Source of the DNA: Desulfobacca_B sp046538075
GTDB taxonomy: Bacteria; Desulfobacterota; Desulfobaccia; Desulfobaccales; Desulfobaccaceae
Direction: 5' to 3'
Length of the DNA: 64,000 nt
NCBI GenBank assembly: GCA_046538075.1
Contig: JBKHJN010000001.1
Location: forward strand, 102,270-166,269
Part shown: positions 1 to 9,495 of the stretch, piece after piece
How the letters are laid out: every line of letters begins with the position of its first letter
How positions within the stretch are numbered: the stretch's first letter is position 1
Program-made: the position numbers and the translations under genes
The notes under the pieces: model-generated
The model's database searches: none
What the model was told of the DNA's origin: nothing
The model's input: only the letters and a program-made list of their open reading frames with translations

Positions 1-2
1 TA

Positions 3-920
3 TTAGGCCTGTTTGCCTTTGTGCAGCTCTGCCGCGGCTACGGCAATCTGGGAGTCGATTTTGCCGGCGGGGCAATGGTGCAGTTCAAAGCTGAAAAGCC
101 CTTTACGGTCAATGAAGTGCGCCAGGCCCTGAATCAAAAAGGCTGGGGGCAGGCCGAAATTCAGTCCATCGAGAGCGGTCGCGGCCTGATGGTCAAATTA
201 AAGAAGTCCGACGAGTCAGTTGGCCAGATGGCCGATGACATTGGGGCGGTGCTCAACCAGAGCCTGCCCGGCAATAACTTTAAAATCGAAGGCACCTCAG
301 AGATCGGGGCTTCGATCAGCAAATATTTACGCAATCGGGCGCTGTTGGCCATCGGCATCTCACTGGCGGGCATCATCCTTTATCTGGCCTGGCGATTTGA
401 ATTAATCTTCGGGATCGCCGCCGCCACTGCCACTTTCCATGATGTCGTGGCGGTATTGGGAATTTTCTATCTATTGAATAAAGAAATTTCCCTATTGGTA
501 GTCACCGGTCTGCTTACTCTGGCCGGCTACTCCCTCACCGACACTGTGGTAGTCTTTGATCGCATCCGGGAAAACCTGGCCCGGCGGCGGGATACTCTGT
601 ACAATACTCTTAACATCAGTATCAATGAGGTCTTAAGCCGGACCATCGTCACCTCCCTCACTGTTATGTTGGTGCTGGTGGCCCTGCTGTTCTTCGGGGG
701 GGTGGTAATCCACGACTTTGCCCTGGCGCTGTTTCTGGGAGTGTTAGTCGGCTCCTATTCCTCGGTCTTTGTGGCCAGCCCGATCATCTATGGCTGGCGC
801 AAGGAAAGCAAAAAGGTGGCAATCAAAAAGCAAAAAGTCATCGAACTGCAAGCCCAGAAACAGAAAAAGGCCCAGAAGCGGGAAGCCGCCAACCGGCGGA
901 AGAAAGGCTCAAGGCGGTAG
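3..920 (+). CDS. secF: Protein translocase subunit SecF (5' end outside window)
   Basis: SecF is the inner-membrane partner of SecD in the proton-driven step of Sec protein export. The frame is open from base 3 and already encodes the end of the first membrane helix followed by the conserved GVDFAGG motif, so the true start lies upstream; the GTG at 21 is internal. A periplasmic domain follows (about the first 95 visible residues), then a block of membrane helices with the family motif around DTVVVFDRIREN, and a Lys/Arg-rich cytoplasmic tail. A SecD gene is expected just upstream but is not visible. Family assignment is secure; only the N-terminus is missing. Confidence 0.96.
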   Translation, partial: LGLFAFVQLCRGYGNLGVDFAGGAMVQFKAEKPFTVNEVRQALNQKGWGQAEIQSIESGRGLMVKLKKSDESVGQMADDIGAVLNQSLPGNNFKIEGTSEIGASISKYLRNRALLAIGISLAGIILYLAWRFELIFGIAAATATFHDVVAVLGIFYLLNKEISLLVVTGLLTLAGYSLTDTVVVFDRIRENLARRRDTLYNTLNISINEVLSRTIVTSLTVMLVLVALLFFGGVVIHDFALALFLGVLVGSYSSVFVASPIIYGWRKESKKVAIKKQKVIELQAQKQKKAQKREAANRRKKGSRR

Positions 921-935
921 AACTTAACAAATCTT

Positions 936-972
936 GGGAGCGGGGGTTCAGGGGCCCCAGACCCCTTCCCTC
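936..972. other. GC-rich hairpin between secF and purQ
   Basis: A G-rich run (GGGAGCGGGGGT) is followed by ACCCCTTCCCTCC with the palindrome GGGGCCCC between them, so the transcript can fold into a strong stem. No U-tract follows, so intrinsic termination is uncertain. It may separate secF from purQ or act as a 3'-end stabiliser. Confidence 0.4.
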
Positions 973-1007
973 CAAATAACCTTTTACAGGAAACCGAAAA
1001 CCGTATC

Positions 1008-1841
1008 ATGGCCCCTATCAAAGCGCTGGTCCTCTATGGCTATGGCTTAAATTGCGATTATGAGACCCAGTTTGCCCTGGCCCAAGCCGGGGCCGAAGCC
1101 GTACGGGTGCACATCAATCAACTGGTGTCGGGAGAGGTGCGGCTTGCCGATTTCCATCTGCTGGCCCTGGTCGGCGGCTTTAGCTGGGGCGATGACCACG
1201 GCGCCGGCGTTATTCTGGGGCTGCGGCTGAAGCTGGCCTTACATTCCGAGCTGATTGACTTCATTAAGGCCGGCAAACTGATCCTGGGCATCTGCAACGG
1301 CTTCCAGGTGCTGGTTAACATGGGGTTGCTGCCCAGCCTGGGGGGGCGTTACGATCAGCGCCAGATAGCTTTCATCCCCAACGATTGCGGCAACTTCCGG
1401 GATGCCTGGGTGCATCTTCAGGTCAACCCCCAGCGCTCGGTGTTTACCCGCGGCATCAACCATCTGGAACTCCCGGTGCGCCACGGCGAGGGCAAGTTTT
1501 ATGCTCCCCCCGATATTCTGGCGGAACTATTTGCTGGGGAGCAGGTAGTCCTGCAATATGCCAACCCTGAGGGTGAACTGGCCTGCGGACGATTTCCCGA
1601 CAATCCCAACGGCTCGCTGGGCGATATCGCCGGCATCTGCGATCCCACCGGCCGGGTCCTGGGTCTGATGCCCCACCCGGAGGCCCATATCAGCTTCACC
1701 CAACATCCCACCTGGACCCGCCAGAAAGAGGCTTGGCGGCGGCAGCAGCAGCCCCCTCCCCATCTGGAAGGGGCTGGCATGCAATTATTCCGCAACGCAG
1801 TTAATTACCTCAAGGAAACCTTTGCGCCGTCTGCGGCCTGA
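1008..1841 (+). CDS. purQ: Phosphoribosylformylglycinamidine synthase glutaminase subunit PurQ
   Basis: Class I glutamine amidotransferase that supplies ammonia for FGAM formation in de novo purine synthesis, working with PurL and PurS. The catalytic triad is visible: the nucleophile Cys96 in GICNGFQ and His223/Glu225 in MPHPEAH. At 277 aa it belongs to the longer PurQ form rather than the roughly 225-aa Bacillus form. The ATG at 1008 gives a good match to the family N-terminus (ALVLYGYGLNCDYET). No purL or purS is adjacent here. Confident assignment. Confidence 0.93.
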   Translation: MAPIKALVLYGYGLNCDYETQFALAQAGAEAVRVHINQLVSGEVRLADFHLLALVGGFSWGDDHGAGVILGLRLKLALHSELIDFIKAGKLILGICNGFQVLVNMGLLPSLGGRYDQRQIAFIPNDCGNFRDAWVHLQVNPQRSVFTRGINHLELPVRHGEGKFYAPPDILAELFAGEQVVLQYANPEGELACGRFPDNPNGSLGDIAGICDPTGRVLGLMPHPEAHISFTQHPTWTRQKEAWRRQQQPPPHLEGAGMQLFRNAVNYLKETFAPSAA

Positions 1842-1916
1842 CTTCAAGTGTAAGGTTTGTAACCACCGCCGATCAGGGTAAATAAGGGTTGATAAAGATG
1901 GGGGGAGGAACCCGCC

Positions 1917-3122
1917 CTAAGATTTTTGGACCAATCGCTCCAGCAGGATTTCGCCCCGGTCGATAAACAGGCCGGTAGCTTGAGCGCTGAACTCATCAAA
2001 GCCCCGGTGCTGACCGCTTCGGTCCTGGCGGGAGTCATAAATTGTGAAGGGCACCGGCTCGGTGGTATGGGTCCGCACCCGGACGGGGGTGCGGTGGTCG
2101 GGGAGCAGCAAAATCCGATGTCCCCCCAGTAAGGCTAATCCATCCTGCATGGGGCCCACCACCAGGCGGTCGAAGTCCTCAATGGCCTTGATCTTATCGG
2201 CCAATTCGCCGCTGTGTCCGGCTTCATCGGGGGCCTCGACATGCAAATAGACCAGATCCAGAGCCTCCAGCGCCTGTAAGGCCGCGGCGACCTTGCCGGC
2301 ATAATTGGTGTCCAGATAGCCGGTGGCCCCTGGGACCTGAATCGGCCGCATTCCAGCATAGATGCCCAGGCCGCGCATCAGATCCACCGCAGAGATGACT
2401 GCCCCCTGGAGCCCGAAGCGTTCCTTCAGGGTGGGCATTTGCGGTGCCTGTCCCTGACCCCAGAGCCAGATTGAGTTTCCAGGCTTCAGGCCCCGTTCCC
2501 GACGCTGTTGATTGATGGGGTGCTCCGCCAATAAGGGCCACGAGGCCTTGACCAGATCCAGCACCGGCTTCTCCGGGCCCTTGCCGGCCAGATAGTCCCG
2601 AACACTCTGGTCAGTGAGATCGTGGGGCGGATAAGTGCGCCAGCTACCCTGCCCTCCCTGCCAGACCAGCAGATGGCGATAGCTCACCCCCGGGTAAAAG
2701 CGCCGGGTGGCATTGCCCAGATGTTGATTAATGGTGACGATCAACTCCCGGGCCTCTTCGCTGCTAATATGGCCGGCGCTGTAATCCTCCATGAAGATAT
2801 CCCCGCCGGGTTCGTGGCGCAAAGTCACCAAGTTGCAGCGAAAGGCCACTTCCTCCGGTTGCAGGTAGACTCCCATACTGGCGGCCTCTAACGGGGCCCG
2901 GCCGGTATGGTAGCGTGCTGGATCATAGCCCATGATGGCCATGTTGGCCACGTCGCTGCCGGGTTCCATGCCCGGCGGGATGGTTTGCACCAATCCCAGT
3001 TCGCCATGTGTGGCCAAAAAATCCATATTCGGGGTCTGGGCCGCCTGCAGCGGGGTTTGCCCCTCCAATTCCGGCAGGGGATAATCCCCCATGCCGTCGC
3101 CGATCAGAATAGCATATTTCAT
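1917..3122 (-). CDS. ApgM-like phosphoglycerate mutase family protein; candidate alternative homoserine kinase
   Basis: Member of the archaeal-type cofactor-independent phosphoglycerate mutase family within the alkaline phosphatase superfamily. The N-terminal metal-binding motif (ILIGDGMGDYP, Asp9), the candidate phospho-Ser56 in EPGSDVANMAIMGYDP and the C-terminal DHRTPVRVRTHT segment are all present. It is the last gene of an aminotransferase-hom-apgM series on this strand, 120 nt after hom. A subfamily with this genomic association has been proposed to act as homoserine kinase (TIGRFAMs model as remembered), which would fill the ThrB step. Plain phosphoglycerate mutase activity is the alternative; sequence alone does not decide. 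Confidence 0.85.
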   Translation of the reverse strand: MKYAILIGDGMGDYPLPELEGQTPLQAAQTPNMDFLATHGELGLVQTIPPGMEPGSDVANMAIMGYDPARYHTGRAPLEAASMGVYLQPEEVAFRCNLVTLRHEPGGDIFMEDYSAGHISSEEARELIVTINQHLGNATRRFYPGVSYRHLLVWQGGQGSWRTYPPHDLTDQSVRDYLAGKGPEKPVLDLVKASWPLLAEHPINQQRRERGLKPGNSIWLWGQGQAPQMPTLKERFGLQGAVISAVDLMRGLGIYAGMRPIQVPGATGYLDTNYAGKVAAALQALEALDLVYLHVEAPDEAGHSGELADKIKAIEDFDRLVVGPMQDGLALLGGHRILLLPDHRTPVRVRTHTTEPVPFTIYDSRQDRSGQHRGFDEFSAQATGLFIDRGEILLERLVQKS

Positions 3123-3242
3123 TTAATCCTCAGGTCACGATTAGCTCTGGTTTGAGATTTGGTCGAAGTCACAGGGCTATTTCCTTGAAAGCCAGCTTTT
3201 TTTATGAATGCACCGGTGACCTCAATGAGTCGATTGCAATTA

Positions 3243-4568
3243 TCAGATATGAGCCGCATCGAGACCAGGATCTTCTATCCTTAAGAGAACAGTCTTCTGG
3301 CTGATCTCCGGCAGTTGATCAATCTCGGCCAAAGCCAGTTTGACGTCGGCTTCGCGGGCCTCATGAGTGATCATGACGATCGGCACTGATTCCTGCAGCC
3401 CCCGCCCCTTTTGAATCACCGCGGCAATGCTGATCTGATTCTTCCCTAAGATTCCGGAAACCTGGGAAAGAACTCCAGGACGGTCCAGGGCTGCAAAACG
3501 AAAGTAGTAATTGGTAACCAGATCGTCCAGGGGTTTGATTACCCGGCGTCTCTGGCTGAAATTCTCGATGCCCAAAGGGGGCAGGCGCCTTTTGACGCCG
3601 TGGACCAAATTGCGGGCCAGATCAATCAGGTCAGCGACTACCGCACTGCCGGTAGTCATCATTCCGGCCCCCTGTCCATAAAGCAGAATGGGCCCAACCG
3701 CATCCCCGGTGATATAAACCGCATTGTACGGGCCGTTGACGTTGGCCAGGATATGATCCAGGGGAATCATGGTGGGATGAACCCGGGCCTCCACCCGTTC
3801 GCCGTCATCCCGGGTAATGGCCAAGAGCTTGATCTGATAGCCGAATTCTCGGGCAAATTGCAAATCTATCAATTCAATTTTAGAGATGCCCTCGATGGCG
3901 ATGGCCTCGAAGTTGATGGGGGCGCCATAGGCCAGGGCCATTAAGATAGCCAGTTTGTGGGCTGTGTCAATGCCTTCCACGTCCAGGGTGGGATCGGCTT
4001 CGGCGTAACCTTGTTCCTGGGCCTCTTGTAACGCCTGCTGAAAGGAGGCCCTTTGGGTGGCCATGCTGGTCAGAATATAATTAGCGGTGCCATTTAAAAT
4101 GCCAAACATTTCCTGGATGCGGTTGGCAGCCAGACCCTGACGCAATGCCAAAATAATCGGGATGCCGCCGCCGACGCTGCCTTCGAAGGCCACCTCCACT
4201 CCAGCCTGGGCCGCGGCTTGAAAAATTTCATTGCCGTGCCGGGCCAACAGATGTTTATTGGCCGTGACCACGTGTTTGCCCCGGCCAATCGCACCCATCA
4301 CCAGCTCCCGGGCCGCGTCGACGCCGCCGATCAGCTCCACCACGATATCAATTTCGGGATCATCAAGGATGTCCCGGTCCTGGCGAGTCAGAAGCTGGGG
4401 ATCAAGCGGAACCGGCCGGGGGGTCTCAATGTCCAGATCCGCCACTTTTTTCAGGACCAATGAGGTTCCCAACCGCTGGTTGAAACGATTGCCGCATTCA
4501 GTGAGCAGGCGCGCCACTCCACATCCGACCGTGCCCCAGCCGATGATCCCCACCTGGACGGGCTTCAC
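3243..4568 (-). CDS. hom: Homoserine dehydrogenase with C-terminal ACT domain
   Basis: NAD(P)-dependent reduction of aspartate semialdehyde to homoserine, the branch point to threonine and methionine. The N-terminal Rossmann motif GIIGWGTVGCGVA, the middle catalytic domain with GILNGTANYILT and EADPTLDVEGIDTAHK, and a C-terminal ACT domain (from about residue 350, YYFRFAALDRPGVLSQ) are in the usual order; 441 aa is normal for the ACT form. The start is a GTG two bases after the aminotransferase stop, with AAGGG upstream, so the two are translationally close. The ACT domain suggests feedback control by threonine. Confidence 0.96.
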   Translation of the reverse strand: MKPVQVGIIGWGTVGCGVARLLTECGNRFNQRLGTSLVLKKVADLDIETPRPVPLDPQLLTRQDRDILDDPEIDIVVELIGGVDAARELVMGAIGRGKHVVTANKHLLARHGNEIFQAAAQAGVEVAFEGSVGGGIPIILALRQGLAANRIQEMFGILNGTANYILTSMATQRASFQQALQEAQEQGYAEADPTLDVEGIDTAHKLAILMALAYGAPINFEAIAIEGISKIELIDLQFAREFGYQIKLLAITRDDGERVEARVHPTMIPLDHILANVNGPYNAVYITGDAVGPILLYGQGAGMMTTGSAVVADLIDLARNLVHGVKRRLPPLGIENFSQRRRVIKPLDDLVTNYYFRFAALDRPGVLSQVSGILGKNQISIAAVIQKGRGLQESVPIVMITHEAREADVKLALAEIDQLPEISQKTVLLRIEDPGLDAAHI

Positions 4569-4570
4569 GG

Positions 4571-5746
4571 TTATTTCCCTTGCAATACTTTTCTGAGACC
4601 ACGGATTGCCTGGTTTATCCGGTGGACATTTTCTACCAAAGCAAACCGGACATACCCATCGCCATATTCACCGAACCCCAGGCCAGGTGAGACTGCCACT
4701 TTGGCCTCCCGGATTAACATCTTGGAAAATTCTACCGATTTCAGCTCGCGAAATTTCTTGGGAATCTTGGCCCAGACAAACATGGTCCCTTTGGGGGGCT
4801 CCGCCCGCCAACCGACCCGCTGCAGACCCCGGCACAGCGCATCCCGTCTTTCCTTATAAACATTGACAATTGCCTGGACCGGTTCATAGGGGCCGTTTAA
4901 GGCGATGATGCCGGCGATCTGGATGGGCTGAAAGACCCCGTAATCCAGGTAGCTTTTGATCCGGCTCAAGGCGTGCACCATTTTGCGGTTGCCTACCGTG
5001 AAGCCCAAACGCCAGCCCGGCATGCTATAACTTTTAGAAAGGGAGAACAGTTCCACCCCGACTTCCTTGGCTCCCGGGACCTCCAGAAAACTGGGGGCCA
5101 CGTAGTCATCAAAGACCAGGTCGGCATAAGCGAAGTCGTGGACGATCATGACATTGTATTCCTGGGCGTAGGCCACCACCTTCTCGAAAAACTGCCGGTC
5201 GACCACTGCGGTAGTGGGATTATGGGGAAAAGAAATGATCAGCATCTTGGGCCGGGGTCGGATGAGCCGGGTGATGGTCACCAGATCTTCAAAAAAATCC
5301 CGGTCCGGATTGAGGGGGATGCTCACCAGGTCCCCGCCCGAGATGACCACCGAATATGAATGGATGGGATATGTGGGGTTGGGCACCAATACCACATCAC
5401 CAGGGCTGATCGTCGCCAATACCAGGTGAGACAGCCCTTCCTTGGCCCCGATAGTGGCAATGGCTTCGGTTTCCGGATCAATATCGACATTAAAACGGCG
5501 TTTATACCAATCAGCGATGGCTCCCCGGAGTTTAGTAATCCCCCGAGAGGCAGAGTAACGATGGTTGTGGCCTTTTTGCGCTGCCTCGATCAGTTTGTCC
5601 ACAATATGCTGCGGGGTGGGGAGGTCAGGGTTGCCCATGCCCAGATCAATGATGTCTTCCTGCCGCCGCCGGGCCTCCATTTTGAGGGCATTGACAGTGG
5701 CGAAAACATATTCGGGCAACCGTTGCATACGGGGAAATTCTTCCAT
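4571..5746 (-). CDS. PLP-dependent class I/II aminotransferase (AlaC / LL-DAP aminotransferase-like)
   Basis: Fold-type I aminotransferase. The PLP lysine lies in SLSKSYSMPGWRLGF, and DLGMGNPDLPTP, PNPTYPIHSY and FPHNPT match the AlaC-like glutamate-pyruvate aminotransferase and LL-diaminopimelate aminotransferase group. I prefer the ATG at 5746 to the one at 5779 because it has AAGGA seven bases upstream; the protein is then 391 aa. Sitting directly before hom, it may serve the aspartate-family pathway, but the exact substrate (alanine, aspartate or LL-DAP) cannot be read from sequence. Confidence 0.9.
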   Translation of the reverse strand: MEEFPRMQRLPEYVFATVNALKMEARRRQEDIIDLGMGNPDLPTPQHIVDKLIEAAQKGHNHRYSASRGITKLRGAIADWYKRRFNVDIDPETEAIATIGAKEGLSHLVLATISPGDVVLVPNPTYPIHSYSVVISGGDLVSIPLNPDRDFFEDLVTITRLIRPRPKMLIISFPHNPTTAVVDRQFFEKVVAYAQEYNVMIVHDFAYADLVFDDYVAPSFLEVPGAKEVGVELFSLSKSYSMPGWRLGFTVGNRKMVHALSRIKSYLDYGVFQPIQIAGIIALNGPYEPVQAIVNVYKERRDALCRGLQRVGWRAEPPKGTMFVWAKIPKKFRELKSVEFSKMLIREAKVAVSPGLGFGEYGDGYVRFALVENVHRINQAIRGLRKVLQGK

Positions 5747-5940
5747 TGCGCTATCCTTTAGGCCATCAGCGGCCACCATATTTTTTTGAATAACTATTAA
5801 TTACATCAAAAAACCCTGATTTGTCAAACCTCTTGCTGGCCGCCAGCCAAGGTTAAACTATCAGACGAAAAAATCAGGAAATTTTTAGAGCTGAACTTAG
5901 ACAAGGGATCAGGCTAAGGGTGGGAAGTACATCAGAAAAT

Positions 5941-5971
5941 CCGGGCCGGAACGATCACTGGCCCGGCCCGG
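5941..5971 (-). terminator. Hairpin terminator after the small zinc-ribbon gene
   Basis: A 9-bp perfect GC stem (CCGGGCCGG / CCGGCCCGG) with a 13-nt loop is followed on the minus strand by ATTTTC. It lies 20 bases downstream of the stop of the 49-aa gene, so it probably ends that short transcript. Confidence 0.65.
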
Positions 5972-5991
5972 ATAGGTTAAGGAATCAAAAT

Positions 5992-6141
5992 CTAGTCCAT
6001 CTCCAACATTTTCTTGCCGCAGCACTCCGGACGGGGTTCGCCTTTTTTGATTTCTTTGAAGACATTACACTGCGAGCAATAATACCTCAGGGTGTCCTCG
6101 GTCTGGCCTGACTGGTTCATTTTACAACCGCACTCACACAT
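5992..6141 (-). CDS. 49-aa zinc-ribbon/rubredoxin-like small protein
   Basis: A short gene with a strong ribosome site (GGAGG six bases before the ATG) and a terminator just downstream. The product has seven Cys: CECGC at the N-terminus, YYCSQC in the middle and ECCGKKM near the end. The two central C-x2-C-like knuckles (CSQC, ECCGKK) suggest one bound metal, as in the small zinc-ribbon proteins of sulfate reducers. It stands alone between the aminotransferase operon and the YkgJ gene. Function is unknown; the coding call rests on the ribosome site, Cys pattern and flanking terminator. Confidence 0.75.
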   Translation of the reverse strand: MCECGCKMNQSGQTEDTLRYYCSQCNVFKEIKKGEPRPECCGKKMLEMD

Positions 6142-6305
6142 ATTGTTTCCTCCAGATAAATTTTGTTTTGATGGTCTTAAATAAACAATAATTATTATTT
6201 TAAAGGAAGCAATATTTCAGGCTAATTATTTTGCGCAAATTAGAGGACATTCCCTAAAAATTAGTCAAAGAGATTGGACCGCAAGGCGGTTTTTGGAAAA
6301 GCAGC

Positions 6306-6330
6306 AGGGGACCCTCAGTTTAGGGCCCCT
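6306..6330 (-). terminator. Hairpin downstream of the YkgJ-type gene
   Basis: AGGGGACCCT pairs with AGGGCCCCT across a short loop, with one bulged base. On the minus strand it lies about 50 bases past the YkgJ gene and is followed by a T-containing stretch. Probable rho-independent terminator, moderate support. Confidence 0.45.
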
Positions 6331-6378
6331 ACCCTCTTTATCCATATTAATTTGCAGCGGAAAAAGGTCGACCGAGGG

Positions 6379-7317
6379 CTACATCTGGTTGGCAAGTTCA
6401 AGCTGGAAGATTCCCTTTGAGGTCATGCTGGCCTTAATACCGAGCTGGCCCAGAAGCTGGCGCAGCGACCTGCCCAATAACAATTCGGTGGCTGCAGCCG
6501 GCACTTCCCAGTCGTCGATCAACATCTGGCGCAAATAATGATCGAAATGGAGCAGATCAAACAGGATTTTTTGCGCCTCTTCCCCGCCACTCGGGAGTTC
6601 CTGGACTGCGGTCTCAAAGCGGTCATAGGCACAGCGCTGGTCATGCGCCTCAATCAATTCCCACAACTCGGGGTGCTCACCGAATATCTGGCGTCGGTTG
6701 AGTGGGGTTTGCGCCTGCGAAGGATGATCATCTTCCTTCAACCAACAGGCCTGATCTCGACACTTCTGGGGGCGCTGATCATAGATCAGACAGCGGTTTG
6801 GATTTTTCCGAAAAAACTGGCACTGCCGAGTTCCGGGAAGCTGCCGGATCTTGATGCGCTCCTGGGGCAGCGTAAAAATCTCGCCGGTTTGTGGAGATGA
6901 CACCTTTTCCCCTTTCCTCAGGGTATAGACATCTGTCCAAGTCAGGATATTGTTCTGAAAGAGATGCAGGTCGGCGGGCATCAAGGTCGGGGAATAGCGG
7001 AGGCAGCATTCACCGCAACGGACGCAAAGGCCTTCAGTATTTCGTTTATGTTTTTTGGTAATTTCCAGTAATTGATACCATCGGAAGCCCCTTTCCGGCA
7101 CTGGCAGGTCATTCCAGTCCTGATAGAGGCGCTCAAAATTGGCTTCTCTCTTGATCCGTCTCTCCAACTCCTGGAAACGCCCCGATTTGGATTCCATCCC
7201 CAAGAGCTCAGTAAAATATTCCTTCCAGAGACTGGCCATCACCTCACGATTACCCCGCTCCAACGCAGTGATGGGATTGTCCCGAATTTTACCGGTAAAT
7301 TTTCTGGTTTTTTCCAT
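6379..7317 (-). CDS. YkgJ-type cysteine cluster protein
   Basis: Predicted metal-binding (zinc or Fe-S) protein of the YkgJ/CxxCxxCC family. The signature CVRCGECCLRYSP lies near residue 97, and further Cys follow in CQFF, RCLIYDQRPQKCRDQACW, a typical distribution. An N-terminal region of about 90 residues and a C-terminal helical region extend the core to 312 aa. AGAGGA lies seven bases before the start, and a TATAAT box (7356-7361) lies about 40 nt upstream, so it probably has its own promoter. The biochemical role of the family is not established. Confidence 0.8.
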   Translation of the reverse strand: MEKTRKFTGKIRDNPITALERGNREVMASLWKEYFTELLGMESKSGRFQELERRIKREANFERLYQDWNDLPVPERGFRWYQLLEITKKHKRNTEGLCVRCGECCLRYSPTLMPADLHLFQNNILTWTDVYTLRKGEKVSSPQTGEIFTLPQERIKIRQLPGTRQCQFFRKNPNRCLIYDQRPQKCRDQACWLKEDDHPSQAQTPLNRRQIFGEHPELWELIEAHDQRCAYDRFETAVQELPSGGEEAQKILFDLLHFDHYLRQMLIDDWEVPAAATELLLGRSLRQLLGQLGIKASMTSKGIFQLELANQM

Positions 7318-7422
7318 CCAAGGTCCTCTGCTAAATTTTACTATCCTCGCGTTTTATTATACCAAAGCACTAAGGTTGATAGTTTCAGTTTTTTTAAACA
7401 GCAAAAAACCGAAAACCATCGT

Positions 7423-9495
7423 TCAGATCGTAATCCGGGAAAAATCAGCCATTTTTAAGAAAGTCTGGCTGATCCGCACCAGTAGAGCCAGCCGGTTGTG
7501 CCGCCGGGGTAAATCTTCGGTCATCACCAGGACATCATCGAAAAAGCGGTCCACGGGGGCCTTGAGTGCGGCCAAGGCCCGGCAGACCTCCGGATAATCG
7601 CGGGCTGGCAAAGCCTGGCTGACGGTCGTTTCCATCTGTTCGGTGGCCGCCAGCAGGTCATGTTCAGCCGGGTGCTCGAACAAAGTGGCATCTACCGGAC
7701 CGGGGGGGATGTCCCGAGAAATATTGATTACCCGTTTGAAGGCCACCGCCAACGCTGGGAAATCCGGGCTGCGCCGCACTTCCTCCAGGGCCCGGACCTT
7801 GGCCATGGCCTCCACCACATCAGTAAAGGCGGTGGACAGCACGGCATCGACCACCTCGAAGCTGTAACCTTCCCCGGTCAGCAGGTGATGCAGCCGGGTG
7901 CGGAAAAATTCCACCACTTCTCCTAAAGTTTTGTCGGCCGGTTCAGTCAATTTGTTTTTTAAGAGGGCCAGACTAAAACCGATGGCCCCGGAAAGGTCCA
8001 GATAGAATTTTTTATCCGCCAAGATATTGATAATGGCCAGGGCCTGACGCCGCAGGCCATAGGGGTCCGCCGCCCCGGTAGGGATCAGGCCGACCCCAAA
8101 GCAGCCACAGATGCTATCCAGGCGGTCGGCCAGGCCCACCATGGCTCCGATCAGATTTTCTGGGAGCTGGTCCCCGGCGTGCCGGGGCAAATAGTGGTCA
8201 AAAATCGCCTCCGCCACTTCTGGAGCCTCGCCGGCCCGGCGGGCATATTCCCGCCCCATGATCCCCTGCAGACTGGGAAATTCCCCCACCATGCCGCTGA
8301 CCAGATCGGCCTTGCACAAGGTCGCGGCCCGGGCAACCGGTTCCACTTTATCCGGCAACAAATGTTCGGCCAGATAGCGGGCCAAGGCCCGGAAGCGGTC
8401 CATTTTCTCGTAGGAAGTCCCCAGCAGAGAATGGAATACCACCCCTTTAAGCTCCTCCACCCACTTATCCATTGGAACTTTAAGGTCTTCCTGGAAGAAG
8501 AACATGGCGTCACTAAGGCGGGCCCGCAGCACCCGCTCATGCCCCTGTTGGACTATCAGCGGATCACGGGCCAGAGTGTTGTTGATGGCAATAAAATGCG
8601 GCAGCAGTTTTCCGCTGCCATCCCGCAGAGAAAAATAGCGCTGGTGTTCCCGCATGGCGGTTATCAATACCTCATCGGGGAGGTCCAAAAACTTGTCTTC
8701 AAATTTGCCGCAGGAGGTAGAAGGATATTCCACCAAAAAGGTGTTTTCCTGGATTAAATCCGGGTCCGGGACTACCTGACCATTAACCTGGGCCGCGGCG
8801 CGTTCCAGCTCCTCGACTAATTTTCCCTGGCGCACTGCCGGGTCGACCAGCACATAGGCCTGCCGGAGGGCGTTTATATAAGGCTCAAGATCGGCATTTG
8901 CTAGTTTAATGGCTTGCGGAGCCAGAAAACGGTGGCCATAAGTTACGGCCCCACTGGCAATCCCACCTAGGCTGAAGGGGATTACTTCATCTCCCCGCAG
9001 GGCGACCATCCAGTGAATGGGGCGGGCAAAGGTAATGGTCTCCGCCCCCCAGCGCATGGATTTGGGAAAAGACAGGCTCAGGATCCATTCAGGCAAAATC
9101 TCAGCCAAGCGGTCCTGGGCAGGCTGGCCCGGCGTGCGTTTCTTTACCGCCAGATAGGGGCCCCGCTCCGTAGATACGGTTACTAGATCCCCTACTGTCA
9201 CCCCTTGAGCCCGGGCAAATCCCTGGGCTGCCTTGGTCGGCCGCCCCTCGGCATCAAAAGCTACTGCTTGCGGCGGCCCCACAATCTCGGCGGTAACCTC
9301 CTCCTGTCTTTCCGCCAGACCCTGGACTACCAGGGTTAGCCGACGGGGAGTGCCCATGGTGGTTATCTCACCGCCGCCCAGGCGCTCCTGCTCCAGGCGC
9401 TTCTGAAGCGAAAATCTCATCTCTTCCAGGACCGGCGGAATAAATCCGGCCGGAATCTCTTCCGTCCCAATCTCCACTAGCAGTCGCGTCGCCAT
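7423..9495 (-). CDS. glyS: Glycyl-tRNA synthetase beta subunit
   Basis: Large subunit of the bacterial alpha2-beta2 glycyl-tRNA synthetase, needed for tRNA-Gly binding. The N-terminus (LLVEIGTEEIPAGFIPP), the FPKSMRWG motif, GIMGREYARRAGE and the C-terminal anticodon-binding-type region all match, and 690 aa is the expected size. It follows glyQ on the same strand with a gap of about 180 nt. Confident. Confidence 0.97.
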   Translation of the reverse strand: MATRLLVEIGTEEIPAGFIPPVLEEMRFSLQKRLEQERLGGGEITTMGTPRRLTLVVQGLAERQEEVTAEIVGPPQAVAFDAEGRPTKAAQGFARAQGVTVGDLVTVSTERGPYLAVKKRTPGQPAQDRLAEILPEWILSLSFPKSMRWGAETITFARPIHWMVALRGDEVIPFSLGGIASGAVTYGHRFLAPQAIKLANADLEPYINALRQAYVLVDPAVRQGKLVEELERAAAQVNGQVVPDPDLIQENTFLVEYPSTSCGKFEDKFLDLPDEVLITAMREHQRYFSLRDGSGKLLPHFIAINNTLARDPLIVQQGHERVLRARLSDAMFFFQEDLKVPMDKWVEELKGVVFHSLLGTSYEKMDRFRALARYLAEHLLPDKVEPVARAATLCKADLVSGMVGEFPSLQGIMGREYARRAGEAPEVAEAIFDHYLPRHAGDQLPENLIGAMVGLADRLDSICGCFGVGLIPTGAADPYGLRRQALAIINILADKKFYLDLSGAIGFSLALLKNKLTEPADKTLGEVVEFFRTRLHHLLTGEGYSFEVVDAVLSTAFTDVVEAMAKVRALEEVRRSPDFPALAVAFKRVINISRDIPPGPVDATLFEHPAEHDLLAATEQMETTVSQALPARDYPEVCRALAALKAPVDRFFDDVLVMTEDLPRRHNRLALLVRISQTFLKMADFSRITI

